From Kryptolebias marmoratus (Eukaryota; Chordata; Actinopteri; Cyprinodontiformes; Rivulidae), in contig NC_051434.1 of assembly GCF_001649575.2 (NCBI RefSeq), forward strand, positions 2,242,399-2,306,398: a stretch of 64,000 nucleotides of DNA. Direction: 5' to 3'. Both the position numbers and the translations under genes were made by a program. Below the pieces are notes generated by a model. The model was not told where the DNA came from. It saw nothing but the letters and a program-made list of their open reading frames with translations, and did no database searches. Positions 23,690-36,039 of the stretch are shown here, one piece after another. Every line of letters starts with the position of its first letter. Within the stretch, counting starts at the first letter, position 1.

Positions 23690-24320
23690 TAGCAGCTTTT
23701 GTTGGTTCTCCTTGGAGCCCGGTTCTTTTCGGGGAAGCATCTGAATGCCCCACCGGTGCCTCGACTAACAGCCAGTTTGTGACTCAGACATGTTTGTCCT
23801 TCACTGCTGCACTTGAGGGAAAAATTTTGACAGATTCTGTTGTGTGCACATAACAAACTGAGTGGAAATCTGCGGGCTGTTTTCGACAGAAAACGCAAAG
23901 CACAAACAGTTGAAGTGATAAAAAGAATTCCTCTCCTACACAAAGCAGAGTGGAGGAAAAAAAAGCATTTGCCTTCGCCACTAGCAAAGCTTTGCTCTCA
24001 TTACATTGATTATTTTCATTTATTTCCAAGGCAACTGATGTATGTCTGTGTCTCCGTTTCTTCCTGGCCTCACTGTCCCCCCTCTCCCCTTTGCTTATGA
24101 GTTTTATTTTCTGCTCCCTGGTTAATAAAGACATCTTTGTGGCTGAGAGGACCGGCTGAAAACAGAACAATGAACTGATGTGGTGAAGATTGTTGCTGCA
24201 AGGAATCATTTTCCTCTTATTAGATGGAGGCTCATTTCTGCCAACAGAACAAAACTAACAGCAGCCCGGCTGAAGAACACACGCTTCTTTATGGACTCCA
24301 CTGAACCAGTGATATATTGG
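23690..24320. promoter_or_regulatory. Candidate conserved non-coding island
   Basis: A non-repetitive stretch with words such as 'tacattgattattttcat' (about 24002-24019) and 'ggttaataaagacatc' (about 24119-24134), and overlapping open frames of 123 and 141 codons on the minus strand that match no domain I know. Overlapping frames in different phases argue against coding. Regulatory function is inferred from texture only. Confidence 0.25.
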
Positions 24321-24514
24321 CAGCTTTGTGCAGAAATGCCCCTCCTAATAAACTAAAACACTTGTGTGACATTGGTTTACAGAGCTTTTACTGCAAATGG
24401 AATCTATGCAAACATCCCAGGCATCTTTATTTCTGCGGATTTTGTCTCAAGGATCCAAAGTTTCCTGTAACCTTTAAGGTTCTTGAGCAATCTTTCAAAC
24501 TTTATTTGGGTAAC

Positions 24515-24700
24515 CTGACACGTGATGCTGACCCATGAATCATTCGGACATAAAAAGGATGAAGCAGAAACTGCGTCGACACAAAAAGTCAAATCGTCTG
24601 TTTGCTCAGACAATCTGTGATCAGCAGCTTACACAGCTCACATTTCTTAAGCTGAATCTACTTTAAAAGATAACAGTCTGACCAACAATCACAACTTTTC
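24515..24700 (+). repeat. R2 dispersed repeat, copy 1 (partial)
   Basis: The words 'ctgacccatgaatcattcgg' followed by an A-rich run, and 'tttcttaagctgaatctac' then 'ttaaaagataacagtctgac', match the R2 copy at 40700-40885 ('ctgacctacgagtcattcag', 'tttctttagctgaatctata', 'ttaaaagatagcacagtttg'). Confidence 0.5.
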
Positions 24701-25435
24701 TCTCTAAAATGAGTCAATGAGCTCAGGCTGAAGCACAAAAAATTTGAAAATATCGACTTTTTCCATAATTGTGATTTACGTAAAAATAAATCCATAAAGA
24801 CAGCATCGAGACCCAGCAACTAAAACAGCAAATCTTCCTGATCTGCCTTTAAATCAAACTTTTCGTCTTCAGAAATCTTTTAATTCTAATCCTTTTCATT
24901 TTTGAAAATAACCATTTTTCTCTGCCGGCTGCATTGTGCCTGGAAATCCCTTCGTATAATGCCTGGCATCATTGTGAAGTTTAAAGGATTCCTGTTTTTG
25001 TTTTCTTTTTTTAAATACAGGGCTGGAAGTCCTGATGACGTCACTTCAGACCAATAAAAATTAAGTTTTCAAACCAGCTCGATCACCAAATTTAAACAAA
25101 CTTCAGATCATTTTGAAGCTTCTGAAAAGGAGAATTTGAAAATAACTCAACACTGATTTAATTCAACAGCACTGGTCAACTGAAATCAGCTTCCTGTTGA
25201 AACTGGACTCCAAATGTTGTTCATTATTTTAATAAACGATCAGAACTCATTTTCCTTCCTGCTCTACCACAGCAGCCATGTTTTTCCAAAACAACTTTAT
25301 TTGTTGTTTGTCCTCATAAACAACATTTCTTTCACAGAAGAAAGAAAACATTTCTGATAAACGACAACGATCCGCCTTGTTGTTTGTTTTAATCCAATCA
25401 AACTATTTTCAGAGAAATATTTTGTTATTGTTTAA
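24701..25435. other. Gene-free DNA
   Basis: Nothing certain. 'cctgatgacgtcacttcaga' at 25030-25049 contains a perfect CRE palindrome TGACGTCA and may belong to an upstream part of R2. Confidence 0.4.
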
Positions 25436-25439
25436 GCCA

Positions 25440-25860
25440 CCAACCCTGATCTATGAATCATTTAGACAAAAAAAAAAAAAACTTAAAATCTTATGTACCC
25501 AGTAAACAACCCGTCCCTTTTTTTAGCCCGTTAAAGACAAAGGCAGATTACTCCCATCTGCAGCTGCATCAATTAAAAATGTGAAACATGTGAAACATGA
25601 AAGCAAGCAGCCTTTTAGCACCAGCAGTGATTCTCGCAGCTATTAGCTGAAAACCTGTCAGATAATCAGCCGAAGGATGATGCATCTCTCATCTGCAGGT
25701 CCTTTTTTCTTGTTTTCCTAAAACTGTGGCTTTCAGATCCTGTTCATCTGCTGCAGATAGTTGTTTTTTTTTTAAGACTGACATATTTATTTGTCCTGTA
25801 TTTGTCCATTTCTCTCGTGTTTTGAGGACACTTTGCACACCATGCTGAGACATCCGGCTG
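25440..25860 (+). repeat. R2 dispersed repeat, copy 2
   Basis: Begins 'ccctgatctatgaatcattt' plus a poly-A run, passes through 'tttagcccgttaaagacaa', and continues with 'ggctttcagatcctgttcat', 'ctgctgcagatagttg' and 'tttgtcctgtatttgtccat'. The same order is seen at 40700-41230. It is non-coding in this copy and the family name is unknown to me. Confidence 0.55.
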
Positions 25861-27155
25861 CACGCTCAGATAAAATGCTTTTTATGCTCATCTATCAGCT
25901 GCAGGACTTCCCAACATCTCAACGTCAACTCACATTCCAGGTGACAATTAAATCCCCCCTCCAGAGGGCAGTTATCTGGCAGAAAACAAACCCACCTGTG
26001 ACTGCCGGGGCTCGGAGGAGAAATGACACGTGAACCCACCTGTCAGGTCCGTCTGACAGGGTTTGATCGCTCGGCCGTACTTCCTGCTCCGCCTGTCCAT
26101 TATCTCCTGCCCTGCTTTCACTTCAGAGCCGCTCTGACTTCTCGTCTCCCTGAACGGGCAGATTTTCTCACAGGAAAAGAAAATTGATGCCTTAATAAAC
26201 CAGAATCATTTATTATTACTTATCTGTGGTTATTTAAAGCTTCTGAGGCATCGGTCCAGCGTTTCCAACATCCTCCTCGCAGATGGATGGAGAGAGCTGA
26301 GTGTTTTGCTTTAAGGTCATGTGATGGTAATTGCTGAGGGCATGTTTTTTGTCAAACTGCCAGGGCCTTTTAAACATGTGAGTCAATTAGAATTGGCTGA
26401 GAGGTGGATGGAAATCCTCAGCTCTGGTCAGACTCAGCACCCGGCGCTGCGCTCTGCAGACGTGACATCTGTTTAATTTTTTCAGGCTGCCGGTCACTTT
26501 TTATTTTAGGATAACTGTCAGCGACATAAAGAGGACGGTTTTCCACACTATTCAAGCAGCTGACAGGATAAAAATAAACATTTAAAACGCAGAAAACTGG
26601 CATCAAATCAGCTGTTTATTAAGAATGTTTTTGTCGGGATGAGAAACTCCATTAAGAACTCTGAATCACTTCTGCAAGGTTACAAAGATGCATGTGGACC
26701 AAAGTTCAAGTTACCCAAAAAATATCACAAATTTATGTAACATTTTTAGCAGCTAAGCACCATTTCTTACAGCTCTCTCCTTTTTAAAGGCGGTGGGAGT
26801 GAAGGTTATACAAGGAACAGATTTTAACAGATTTTTGGACCTGGGCTTTCAGGGCTGTTTCCTCGGATGTTTTCCATTAGAGGAGAACTCAGAATACAGC
26901 TCTAAGGTTCTGAAATTCTAGAAAAAAAAGTTTCAAGATGGGTTCAAGACACTCACAACATCCCTTACAATTTTCAGAGAAAGTTTGTCGAACTCAATTT
27001 TTTTTAGAAATTGAAACGAAAAGCCTGCGAGACCAACTCCAATTTAAAACTCCTGCAGCCATTTGAGATATTTCAGACTCTTTTCGCAAACAGTCATAAT
27101 ATAAAACAGTCATTCTGCTTTGGGTTTTATTTGAACAGTAGTTAACACGAGGAGG
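25861..27155. other. Gene-free DNA
   Basis: No exon is recognised. A poorly decayed part at 26220-26440 might be a minor non-coding island. At 26990-27090 the text 'atttgagatatttcagactc' hints at a further old repeat. Confidence 0.4.
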
Positions 27156-27159
27156 CGTT

Positions 27160-27318
27160 TTATGGCTGGCAGATGATCCATCCTGAGGGTGGTCGCTCGA
27201 TCCCAGCTTCTCTGAACCTCTGATCTGCAGACTGGTGCACAGGTGTGTGAGGGAATGGGTGAGTGGGACTTGTACTGAGTAAGACTAAAAAAATAAAAGT
27301 TCTACATGCAGTCCATTA
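27160..27318 (+). mobile_element. SINE-like relic with tRNA-type B-box region
   Basis: The run 'cagatgatccatcctgaggg', 'tggtcgctcgatcccagctt', then 'gaatgggtgagtgggacttg', 'tactgag' and 'ctacatgcagtccatt' follows the order of a common teleost tRNA-derived SINE-like repeat. 'gctcgatcccagc' sits where the Pol III B box would be. Compared with longer copies known from fish it lacks an internal segment. No A box is clear. Confidence 0.5.
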
Positions 27319-27319
27319 G

Positions 27320-27545
27320 GCTGCATGGTGCAGTTGTTAGAAGTGTTGCCCTGCAGGATGATGGTAGCTGGAGGTTTGTGTGTTTTATGCACACACAGCA
27401 CAAAAACACATCTCTGTGTTAATTCAGTTGTGTGTGAGTGTGGATGGCTGTTTGTCTCCATGTGTCCCTGTGATGGACCGACCTCGCCTCTCGCCCAACG
27501 ACCCCTGGAGACCCTGAGCAGGACCAAAAAACTGACGGATGAAAA
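27320..27545 (+). mobile_element. Second teleost interspersed repeat, degenerate
   Basis: The text reads 'gcatggtgcagttgttagaa', 'gtgttgccctgcagg', later 'agttgtgtgtgagtgtggat', 'ggctgtttgtctccatgtgt', 'ccctgtgatggaccgacc', 'cgcctctcgcccaacga' and 'tggagaccctgagcaggac'. This is a degenerate copy of a fish repeat whose intact form has 'gtggcgcagtggttag', 'ctgtgatggactggcgacc' and 'cgcctctcgcccaatga'. Short open frames here are by-products. Confidence 0.6.
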
Positions 27546-27554
27546 ATAAACAAT

Positions 27555-27645
27555 TCAATCTGATTTATATCATTTAAGTTTCACTGCATAGTGCTCTGAG
27601 ACAACTTTAGCTGCTGATTAGCATATAAATAAACTGAATTTCTAT
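27555..27645 (+). repeat. Repeat 3' tail ('gctctgagac...tataaataaact')
   Basis: 'gtgctctgagacaactttag' followed by 'gcatataaataaactgaatt' is the 3' tail of a very common teleost retrotransposon-derived repeat; a second tail is at 39060-39185. Confidence 0.55.
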
Positions 27646-28215
27646 TTGATAAGTCATGAAATAACTGTTTATATTTCTTTAATCAACACATTGTTTCCTC
27701 AGGAGAGAAGAAAACATTATTCTAAACTTCCATTAAAGAAGAGGGGGGTATTCACACCCAAATCTTAAAGCTGAATTGATTTAGAACCCAAATAAAGCCA
27801 CTTTGTGCTTTTATGTTGAAGATGTGCATCAGCTTGTTTTCATCTAATAAATAACAGTCTTGTTGAGCCGTTTTGGGATTTTCACAGCTATAAATATGCA
27901 GTTCAGTTGCAAGAATCTGGCAATTTCTTTTTAAATAAATCTTTTAATATCATGGACAACAGCATCATGCAAGTTGTGGGAGTTAATTTAATAAAACCAG
28001 CGTGATAACTGAAAGATGACTAACATATAAAGACATCTTCTCGCCGTTCTGCAGCAGCATTTTGACGTTTGTGCAAACTAAAAACCACAAGTTGAGCTTT
28101 AACCACAAACTTATCAAATGTTTATCTGTTTATAATCTCTCCATCTGTTTTCTGCTTTAATGCTCTTTTAAATCATCCGAGTCTGCTTTCAACAACATCT
28201 GTTAATTCTTAACAT
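27646..28215. other. Gene-free AT-rich DNA
   Basis: Nothing recognised. Confidence 0.5.
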
Positions 28216-28219
28216 TCTG

Positions 28220-28720
28220 ATTTTCTCTCCATGAAAGCTCATTCAAACTGTGAAGATAATGGCACATAATTACACTATCACAGTGTAGCCGGTCGACTCG
28301 CAGGTGTGAACGTGTTAAACGGCTTTTAAATTCATGTCAGGAATGAAAAACAACTACGTTCAATCAAGCTATTCAGAATAATTAAAAGGTCACAATGCAT
28401 TTTAGATGATAATTTGTCCATATAAAGGCTCCAACGCCTAATTACCTCAGCACCTTCGGAGCTGTCGGAATTTGCTCTTTAAAAATTCACTTCTGCTCTC
28501 CAACGGACAAACAAGCTTTTGTGTGACATTTCCAAGCAGCTCGTAATTAGCTTTATTGTGATATTTTAGATTGTATAAATCTGCTGCTGCATTTAAAGTA
28601 AGAATTTTTCCGCTCAGAACCATCGGCGTGGCTCGGTTCTGTCTCTCGCCTCTTTGGAAATCAGCTGAGCGGATCTGATACTATTTAGAAGATCAGATGT
28701 GATGTCAAAACGCTAAAAAG
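28220..28720. promoter_or_regulatory. Candidate conserved non-coding island, homeodomain-rich
   Basis: Contains 'cacataattacactatc' (about 28262), 'cagaataattaaaagg' (about 28374), 'gcctaattacctc' (28436-28448) and 'ctcgtaattagctttatt' (28541-28558), each with a TAATTA or TAATTR core. Composition is balanced and no repeat words occur. The spacing looks enhancer-like. Conservation is untested. Confidence 0.35.
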
Positions 28721-31635
28721 GATGCAATTTGTCCGTTCGAACCAACAGTGTCAACAGCACATTAGCGTCAGGTCGTTCACACACAGTTCAACCTGAATCC
28801 TGCATGATAATCACCTCGGCATTAACAGTTCAAACAAATTAACACGCTGCTAACACGCTCAAACAGTCTTTATGGAAACGCATAAAGTCCGTGGCAAAAA
28901 TAACAAATGTGAGCACTTTCTGCAAGCACAGACTTGTTCATTTGAATGTCAAACGACAGATTCGGTTTGAACTTTATGAACATGTAAATGTGGCTTTTAA
29001 GATCATTTTGCATGCGTGACATTTGCTCTCTCTCAAGAGGTCTGATGATGGCAGCGCGCGGCACTTTAAAGAAGAGAAATCAGTCGGCCACTCGGCTGCG
29101 GAGAGACGATTTTAGAGCTGCCAGAGCTTCTGCCAAAAACAGGAAACCACACATGAATAACACATCTGAGTCTGTTAGAAATCCTTTTTGTTAAACTTGG
29201 TGTTTGGGGAGGTTCTGTTTCTTTTATATGTTCAAATTTATCCAACCTTCCATTTTGTTTTTGCCAAAATTAAGTTTTAAGCTGCAGCTATAAAAAAGCA
29301 ACACCAAGTTAATGAGCTGAATGTTTCCTTGTAGCAGTTTGCATGGATTAGACAAATGTATCTGTAAGGTGAAGATTCAATGGACAAAAATACTAATACA
29401 AGAAATCTACATGGTAAAAAAAACAGTGCATTTCATTTGTAGGCTTAGTTTTCAAGAATGAAGCCAGAAAATCTATTGAAACCCCTAAAGTCTGATTCCT
29501 GATCCACCCCAACGTCTAAAGCCACTTTCTGCCTTGCAGAAAATAAAAACTTGTAATGTCTGCAGTATTATTAGCTCATATTACCTGGTCACTGAGCACA
29601 GCAATCAAATCTATCGTTTTGCTCGTATTGTTTTTGTCCAATAATTGTACGGTAACCTCAGACAACTGTCGAAAGATCTGAAGTTTATGAAAACAGCTCA
29701 CATTATTGTTCTTCAGTAAAATAGATACCGCATCCAAGAATATCAAAAATTCAGAGTATTTAGAAGCCACCAATCAGTTTATGATGTGAGACTTTTATTG
29801 TGAAGGACTGAAGTTCCTGGGACTGCTTCAGCTAAAATACTGCATGATATTTTGTAGTTGTCCCAGTAAAATTAATTAAAAAACACCAACAGATATATTA
29901 AACTAATCCAGTCAGGTTTAGGAGTTCACTTCCTCTGGATTAACTTAATTTCTCTATTAAATTAACACTTTAATATTTACTTTTAATCTAATCTAAGAAA
30001 AAAATATTTACCCCCTTCTTTCCTTCTGCGTTGCCCCATTATTCTGTTTTACAACCTGATTTTAATTCAACAAAACGTGGGCTCGGTCCGAATTGATCCA
30101 GAATCCGAATTATGGTCCACATACATTTAACTAATCACTTCATATCCTCCTCATTCACATATATTTGCACCAAACTATCAGCACTTTTTATGCAGCAATA
30201 AGATCTTTTTCTCTCCCTCCTCCTCCTCATATAACTTTTACTCCATGTTTAAAACGACACGAAGCAAAGAACCCAAGGATAAGAAAAGAAAAAAGAAGTT
30301 TCCAGTAGTAGCTTGTGCATGCCATAACTTTTTTTTTTTAAATAAACCTTTTAAAAAAGACTGGACTATAAGAACTTTGTTGGATGAGACTAAAAATACC
30401 ACAAAGATCTGTTACTGAATGAACTCTCCTGCTCTGACATCATTTGTCCACAGATGCGGTCTTCGTGTAGAGATGAAATCTGCAGCTGCAGGAAGAAACT
30501 GCAGCACTTTAACTCATAAAACTAGATTAAAACCATTAAACTCACCTCATGCTGTACATTTCTCCTGTTTAATGAATTCCAGAAAGCTAATTTTTTTCTT
30601 ATAGTAGATCATAAAGAAAGAAGATTGAACACGTGTCCAATCTGTGCGAGACGAGCCGCAGACAGAAGCCAAATAAGACTCAAAGATATTTGATTTTATG
30701 TGACACCCCCAGAGTGTAATGAACTCTGTCTGGTCAAACTAAAAACAATATTTATGTTCCAATCAAACAAAAATCATCTGTTTATAAAGAAGCAGAAAAC
30801 TTTAATCCCTCCTCCAGTCTGCAGATGATTTATGATTAAAGTGAAACAAACCAAACTCGTCTCAGTTTCACGTCCCGTTCTCAGAAGCTCGCCATTTAAA
30901 TATAGAACAAACAAGAGTTCTTCTCATTTTCATCTGCCGACCTGAATTCCTACAGAGCCGGAGCCAACGAGAGCTGATGGGAGATTTAATAACTCTGATG
31001 CATTTCAGCCGCTCTGACACTGAATAACTGGGATGAAACAGAATCACAGAGTGCTGCTTGAACGTGGAACCACAAAGTTATTACTGCAGCACTCGTCCTG
31101 CCGTGTCGGCGCTCAGAACACCGAAACACGGAGAAACGTCTGGATTCAGGCTCCTGATGTTCTGGAACAAGTTTGGGCCTTTTTGATCAATCATTCCGTT
31201 TTCTGGACTTGGTTCTTCGTCACAAAACAGAATCTCAGCAGATGAAATAACTCATTAACATCATGTCTCTGACAGGAAATTAATGAGACATCTGATGAAC
31301 ATATTTAATGTCAGAAGCATTCTGCTTTTGCAGAAGTTTACTTCCTTTTTGTCATGCCACCTTTTACAGGATAAAAGCATTTCAGCCATCTTTACTCCAT
31401 CCCATCTCTTCATCCTGACAAAACTTAAATTTAATTACTGGGGGGTGGGATCAATAATAAAAACGACTCTTTGCTCGAATGATAAAAGGGACTGCTTCAG
31501 TCTTTGCTCATTCAAACAAATATTTAACAAAATGTGTTTTTTTTAATAATAAAGTTCAGTCTGAGAACAAAAACCCAACCAACAGATGAGTCTAAAAATA
31601 TCCCGTTAAAGACTACAGGCTCAGCTTTCTTTGCA
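28721..31635. other. Gene-free DNA
   Basis: No exon or assignable repeat. An open frame at 28988-29194 is basic but has no domain or splice context. AT-rich text dominates. Confidence 0.45.
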
Positions 31636-31639
31636 TATC

Positions 31640-31840
31640 GCCCACCATCTTTCATGCGTGAACTCAAGATATGTCATGCTCAGTTTGTGTTCAGGACTCA
31701 TTTTAGCTCCTTCACAGATGTTTTCGAACAAGATTTGTAAAATTTACCGAGATAAAGCCTTTTTTTGTGATTCTTATATTAAGCCAACTGTGACGGCCAT
31801 CACGAATTGGGTTTACTCCAAAATCTGACTGGATGAGGAT
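31640..31840 (-). repeat. R1 dispersed repeat, copy 4 (inverted)
   Basis: 'aagccaactgtgacggccat' and 'cacgaattgggtttactcca' (31781-31820) match, inverted, the 'ggagtcaacccaatt...agatggctgcc' segment of R1. 'catatcgcccacc' near 31636 corresponds to the 'gggcgatatg' word of copy 5. Confidence 0.55.
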
Positions 31841-32215
31841 GTAAACCAAGTGAATATTATCATAAGATCATTTGGTAATAGAAACAAATTGTCATCTCAG
31901 CTGCAGGCCATGAATAAATAAGGGAACCATCCATCCTTTGTCATGTTTGAGAATCACTAGTTCTCCTCTTAAAGCTCAGGGTTGGGTGGATCTGCTGCTT
32001 TTCTTCAGCGATCATGAAGTGAAAGATGAAGCACATCCGGACAGGTCACTGGTCCATCACATCCTTATATTCTACCGTATTTTATTTGCTGCGTCACTAA
32101 GATTATTGAAAACTCGCAGCATAAATGCACAACGGACTGTCTGAACAATCCATTAACAGCAAGGGTTTTATTCTTGGAGAACATTTTAACTCACTGTATT
32201 AATTAGATGCTTGTC
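31841..32215. other. Gene-free DNA
   Basis: Nothing recognised. Confidence 0.5.
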
Positions 32216-32219
32216 AAAA

Positions 32220-32570
32220 TAATGAATCAGAGGAAGAAAACGGAGATAGTGTCGCTAACTGTGATCAAGTGTTACAGCCTATAATTTCATATAAGCAGTC
32301 TGCTGAAGTGCTTCTTCTGAACTGAAAACAAAGCAGCGTTGGGTTGGATTTGGTTTCATTATGCTGTGATAATTCATGCTATATGCTTTTGAGGAACACA
32401 TAAATCCTGGGGATGTCTGACATTGTGTGAATCAGAAGCTCGGTGATAGCGGCGGTAGGAGTTTGTGCCTTAAATGCAGCTCGTAAATCATCATACAACG
32501 TTGTAATTAGTACACGCTACGTTGGCTCTGATTGATAGCAGACGGGACGACGCTCGCTCAGTGACGATGC
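32220..32570. promoter_or_regulatory. Candidate conserved non-coding island
   Basis: Non-repetitive text with 'gatcaagtgttacagcc', 'gtgataattcatgctatatg', 'acaacgttgtaattagtaca' (about 32497-32516) and 'tctgattgatagcagacg'. The last two hold TAATTA and a TGATTGAT Pbx/Meis-type word. Enhancer function is inferred. Confidence 0.27.
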
Positions 32571-32581
32571 ATACAGATGCG

Positions 32582-32595
32582 CACACACACACACA
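32582..32595 (+). repeat. CA microsatellite
   Basis: Short perfect CA run, first of three within about 450 bases. Confidence 0.85.
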
Positions 32596-32835
32596 GATGG
32601 GAGGGAAGAAACTGAAATATACGCCGCTTTATGGCACATCCAAAGACGTTTTATCAATAACAAAAACAAGTGTGTGTGTAGTTTCATCCTGGAGAGTCCG
32701 GAGGTGTTGTCTCCTAATTGAAAACTGAAAAAAAGGCACAAAGCAAACAAGCAGGCCTCATTAAAACAAATGAGAAATTCTGCTCGACTGTGCAACATGT
32801 TTGTGATTTGCATGACAACAGAATGAGTTGGACAA

Positions 32836-32849
32836 ACACACACACACAC
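32836..32849 (+). repeat. CA microsatellite
   Basis: Short perfect CA run. Confidence 0.85.
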
Positions 32850-33015
32850 CTGTTTGTAACCTCGTTATCGACACGCGTGTTCCAACAAACACGAGGCGGG
32901 ATCGATCTGAGCCCGGTTACAGAAAGATAAGGTCAGAGGAGAAACATCGTCTCCATGTGCTGCTTTTTCTTTAACAGAGCAAAATGTATCAGACTGACAT
33001 GGAGTCAGAGCTGAC

Positions 33016-33035
33016 GCACACACACACACACACAC
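33016..33035 (+). repeat. CA microsatellite
   Basis: Perfect run of about ten CA units ending in ccaca. Confidence 0.9.
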
Positions 33036-33039
33036 CCAC

Positions 33040-35045
33040 AGACGCCAACATGTGAGTGTCTGATAGTTGGAAAACCTGACTACAAAATGACAAATATTAT
33101 GATAAAGTTCTCTTGAGTGAATTACACATTTTCCTTCAACAGGAAACATGACTCCCTTATACCAACTAAAACATTATGACCACTAACGGGAAGAAATGCT
33201 CGCTTACACCGCCACACTGGCCATGCATCAGTTTTACGCAATAATTCAGATCTTTTCAAGTGGATTTCTGTAGAATATTATACAATAAAGAGAGAGAGAG
33301 ACATCCTCAAGTACTGTGAGTGCTAATAAATCATGCACTTTAAAACATTTGATGCAAAGCAGGAGGCGATATGCTCGTCAGTCCTCTCAGAATTAAACCT
33401 TTTCTTCAAACTGAGGTAATTAAAGATATCTGAAACAGGTAAGATGTTAGCTTGTGCATTCATTTGAATCTTTCTACAGGCTGCTCAGCTGTGACACCTC
33501 AGACATCACCTGTAAAACTAATCCACTCATTTGTCTTATTTGGGATGTCTACAAACAACTAAGTTCCAAAATATATATTTTTTTAAATCCGAGCCACATG
33601 TTCTGAACAGACCTGGGGATTTCCAGAAGGAAGACGATCACCTCCAACACCTGCTGACAGGCTGAGAGGAAGAACAAACACGCTGAATTAAGGCAACGCC
33701 TCAGGGGGGGAAAGAAACAAACAGGAGCACAGATTGTAAAATCCACAAACAGGAACAGGAAGCCTGCAGGTGACTTCCTGTGTGACGCCTCCTCAGCTGG
33801 AGGCCACAGTCAGGTGGAGGGGCGCAGGAACGGGGGGGTTAACGGGGGGTTGTCAGTGTGATCGATCGTATCCTTATGATAGATCGCTGGGAGAAACGGC
33901 AGCAGGAGCATCACTGGGGAGCAGCATCTCTGATTCAACAATAATATTTACATATTCAGGCTGAAATGATTCCATCAGAGGGCTGACGGGATGTGAAATT
34001 GAACGGAAAATAAAGAAAAAGCAGAGCGAATCAGCTCTCCTCTGTGTAAATCTGTCATCTTCTGATGAAGTGTCTGATTTTCTGCTTGATTTCTTGCCCT
34101 CTTCGAGTGTCATCCATCTGCACCTTTATGGCGGTTTCTGTGTGTCAGAATTTTAATTATCATCATCAGGTTTCAAGCTATTTGTGAAGCAGGTTTTCAG
34201 TGTTTCTCTGCATTTATCTGAAGCTGGAGCTTGTTGACAGAGTGAAAAGGATGGAGGAGCGGGCTCAGAAAGCAGAAGAGAAGACAAAGATGGAATCAGA
34301 CGTGCGAAATGAGGGAGCGAAAACTTTATCAAACTACTGGAGAACAGCTGAGAAATGGGAAGCGACAGATAAAGAACATGAGAGCAGAAAGTGAGCTCGG
34401 GTGACGTGAGAAAGAAACTGTCACCTTCTGATCCTCTCTAATAAAGCACATCATGTTTCACATGTCAAAAACCTCCAGAAAGTAAATAAAAAATAAGTCA
34501 CCTCGGGCACTTTCCAACTAAAAATAGTTTCCTGTTATTTAAACACAAGAACTCTGAGAACATTCAGGAAAACCTGGGAACTGACTGGTTTTAGAATAAT
34601 GCCCCCGCCTCGGGGAAAAGGTGCCGAGAACCTGGAGGAATCAGAGAATAAAGACAATACTTCCTGTGATGCATGAGCTAAAAAAACAACATATATAAAA
34701 ACAATAATTTAAAGCTAATCTGCTGCATCTTTTCCACAACAAGATCGGTCAATATTCAAACAAACAAACAAACCAAAGGTTGAGGTTCTGTTGGATCATG
34801 CTAGCAGAGATTACCATCAGTTTCAGCAGAATCCTGTTCCAGCCTGTAGCTTTATTTGTCACAGTTTGTCTCTTATTAACACTTTATGGTGAAGAGAGTG
34901 AAGTGAAGGCATACTCAAAAGATAAATTGACAAAATGACACTAATCTGCATTTAAATGCAGCGAGTTTCAGTTTGTTAACCTCAGAAACATTTCTCTGGT
35001 TGATCTGAAACCTGCGTTGGTTAATCTTTTAGACGTAGATGTGTC
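33040..35045. other. Gene-free DNA
   Basis: A short AG run is at about 33288-33301. A 64-codon frame at 34200-34394 encodes a Glu/Lys-rich stretch that comes from plus-strand purine bias, not from a recognised coiled-coil gene. The stretch 33770-33960 is more GC-rich with no feature assigned. Confidence 0.45.
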
Positions 35046-35049
35046 TTGT

Positions 35050-35190
35050 TTTTGAGAAAAGTTCATTTATAAAGCTCAATTTTCAGCAACAAGGCAGTTC
35101 AAAGTGCTTTACATAATAAAAAAAACAAAAATTAACATCATGACACCACAAAGTTCATAAAAATAACATCCTATCACAAAGATAAAACTA
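35050..35190 (-). mobile_element. Teleost retroposon-like 3' end, relic
   Basis: 'cagcaacaaggcagttcaaa' followed by 'gtgctttacataata' and an A-rich tail is a phrase shared by many teleost interspersed repeats, usually next to 'tttatatagc'. Only this end is recognisable here. Confidence 0.45.
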
Positions 35191-36035
35191 AACACTAACT
35201 AAATTCATGCAGTTTTAACATTTTTAACAAAGTATGTGTTTTGTTTTTGTTTTTTTAAGTTTTGTTTTTGTAGATTTTGTTTTCCAAAAAGATTTCAGGC
35301 CGTTTTTGCTTTTAAACTGTTCATATTCTCAAGAGTTTTCATTAACACCTTCTGAAGAAATCAAATTAATTGTAGCTAAATAAACACTGCGTGTCGTTTA
35401 AACTCAGGTTTTTGTCACAACCTGAAGAGAAATTCAAGCTCTAAAGTTTATTTTGCTCCTTAATTTCAAATCCTGGACAGATTCCAGCCATGTTAGAAAG
35501 AAAAAGTATCCATCCGTTCATTTATTTGTTTAAATGGTTTTAGAATTGACTTGTATTTACAAAGTAATTTATGATCTAACTTCTGCTTATTTGGATAAAT
35601 GTTAGCTTTACTGTATTACTGGAGTACTCAGACTTGATAAAGAATTAAACAAGCCATTGTTTAATTTACATCATTTATTGTTACACTTTTAGCTTTAAAT
35701 CTGTGCACGTTTATGTCTTATTTTCAGCCTGACCTGGGTTAAATGTTTGACAAAATCTTGTATTTTTTAGAAAAAGAACATTCAAAAGAATCTCAGCAAT
35801 GAAAAGGTTTAACTCTTGAGATTAAATGTTTGTTTTACCATCATAATTCTGAATTATTAGTTTGACTCTGTAGTCAAACTTGTCTGCCATCTCCCAGTTT
35901 TATGAGTGAAGTAGTCTGATGGGGTTGCACATAAACCTTGAGTAACAGATTTCTTTTAAAACTGAATTTCAGATGGTACAAAAGCTCGTTTCTTAAAGCC
36001 TCGAGCATTAAGAGTTTGGCCCTGGAAAGGGAGCG
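35191..36035. other. Gene-free AT-rich DNA
   Basis: Nothing recognised. Confidence 0.5.
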
Positions 36036-36039
36036 AGCT

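Noticed and set aside
34200..34394. Coiled-coil-like 64-codon frame rich in Glu and Lys
   Set aside because: The product follows from A/G-rich DNA; there is no conserved motif or splice context.
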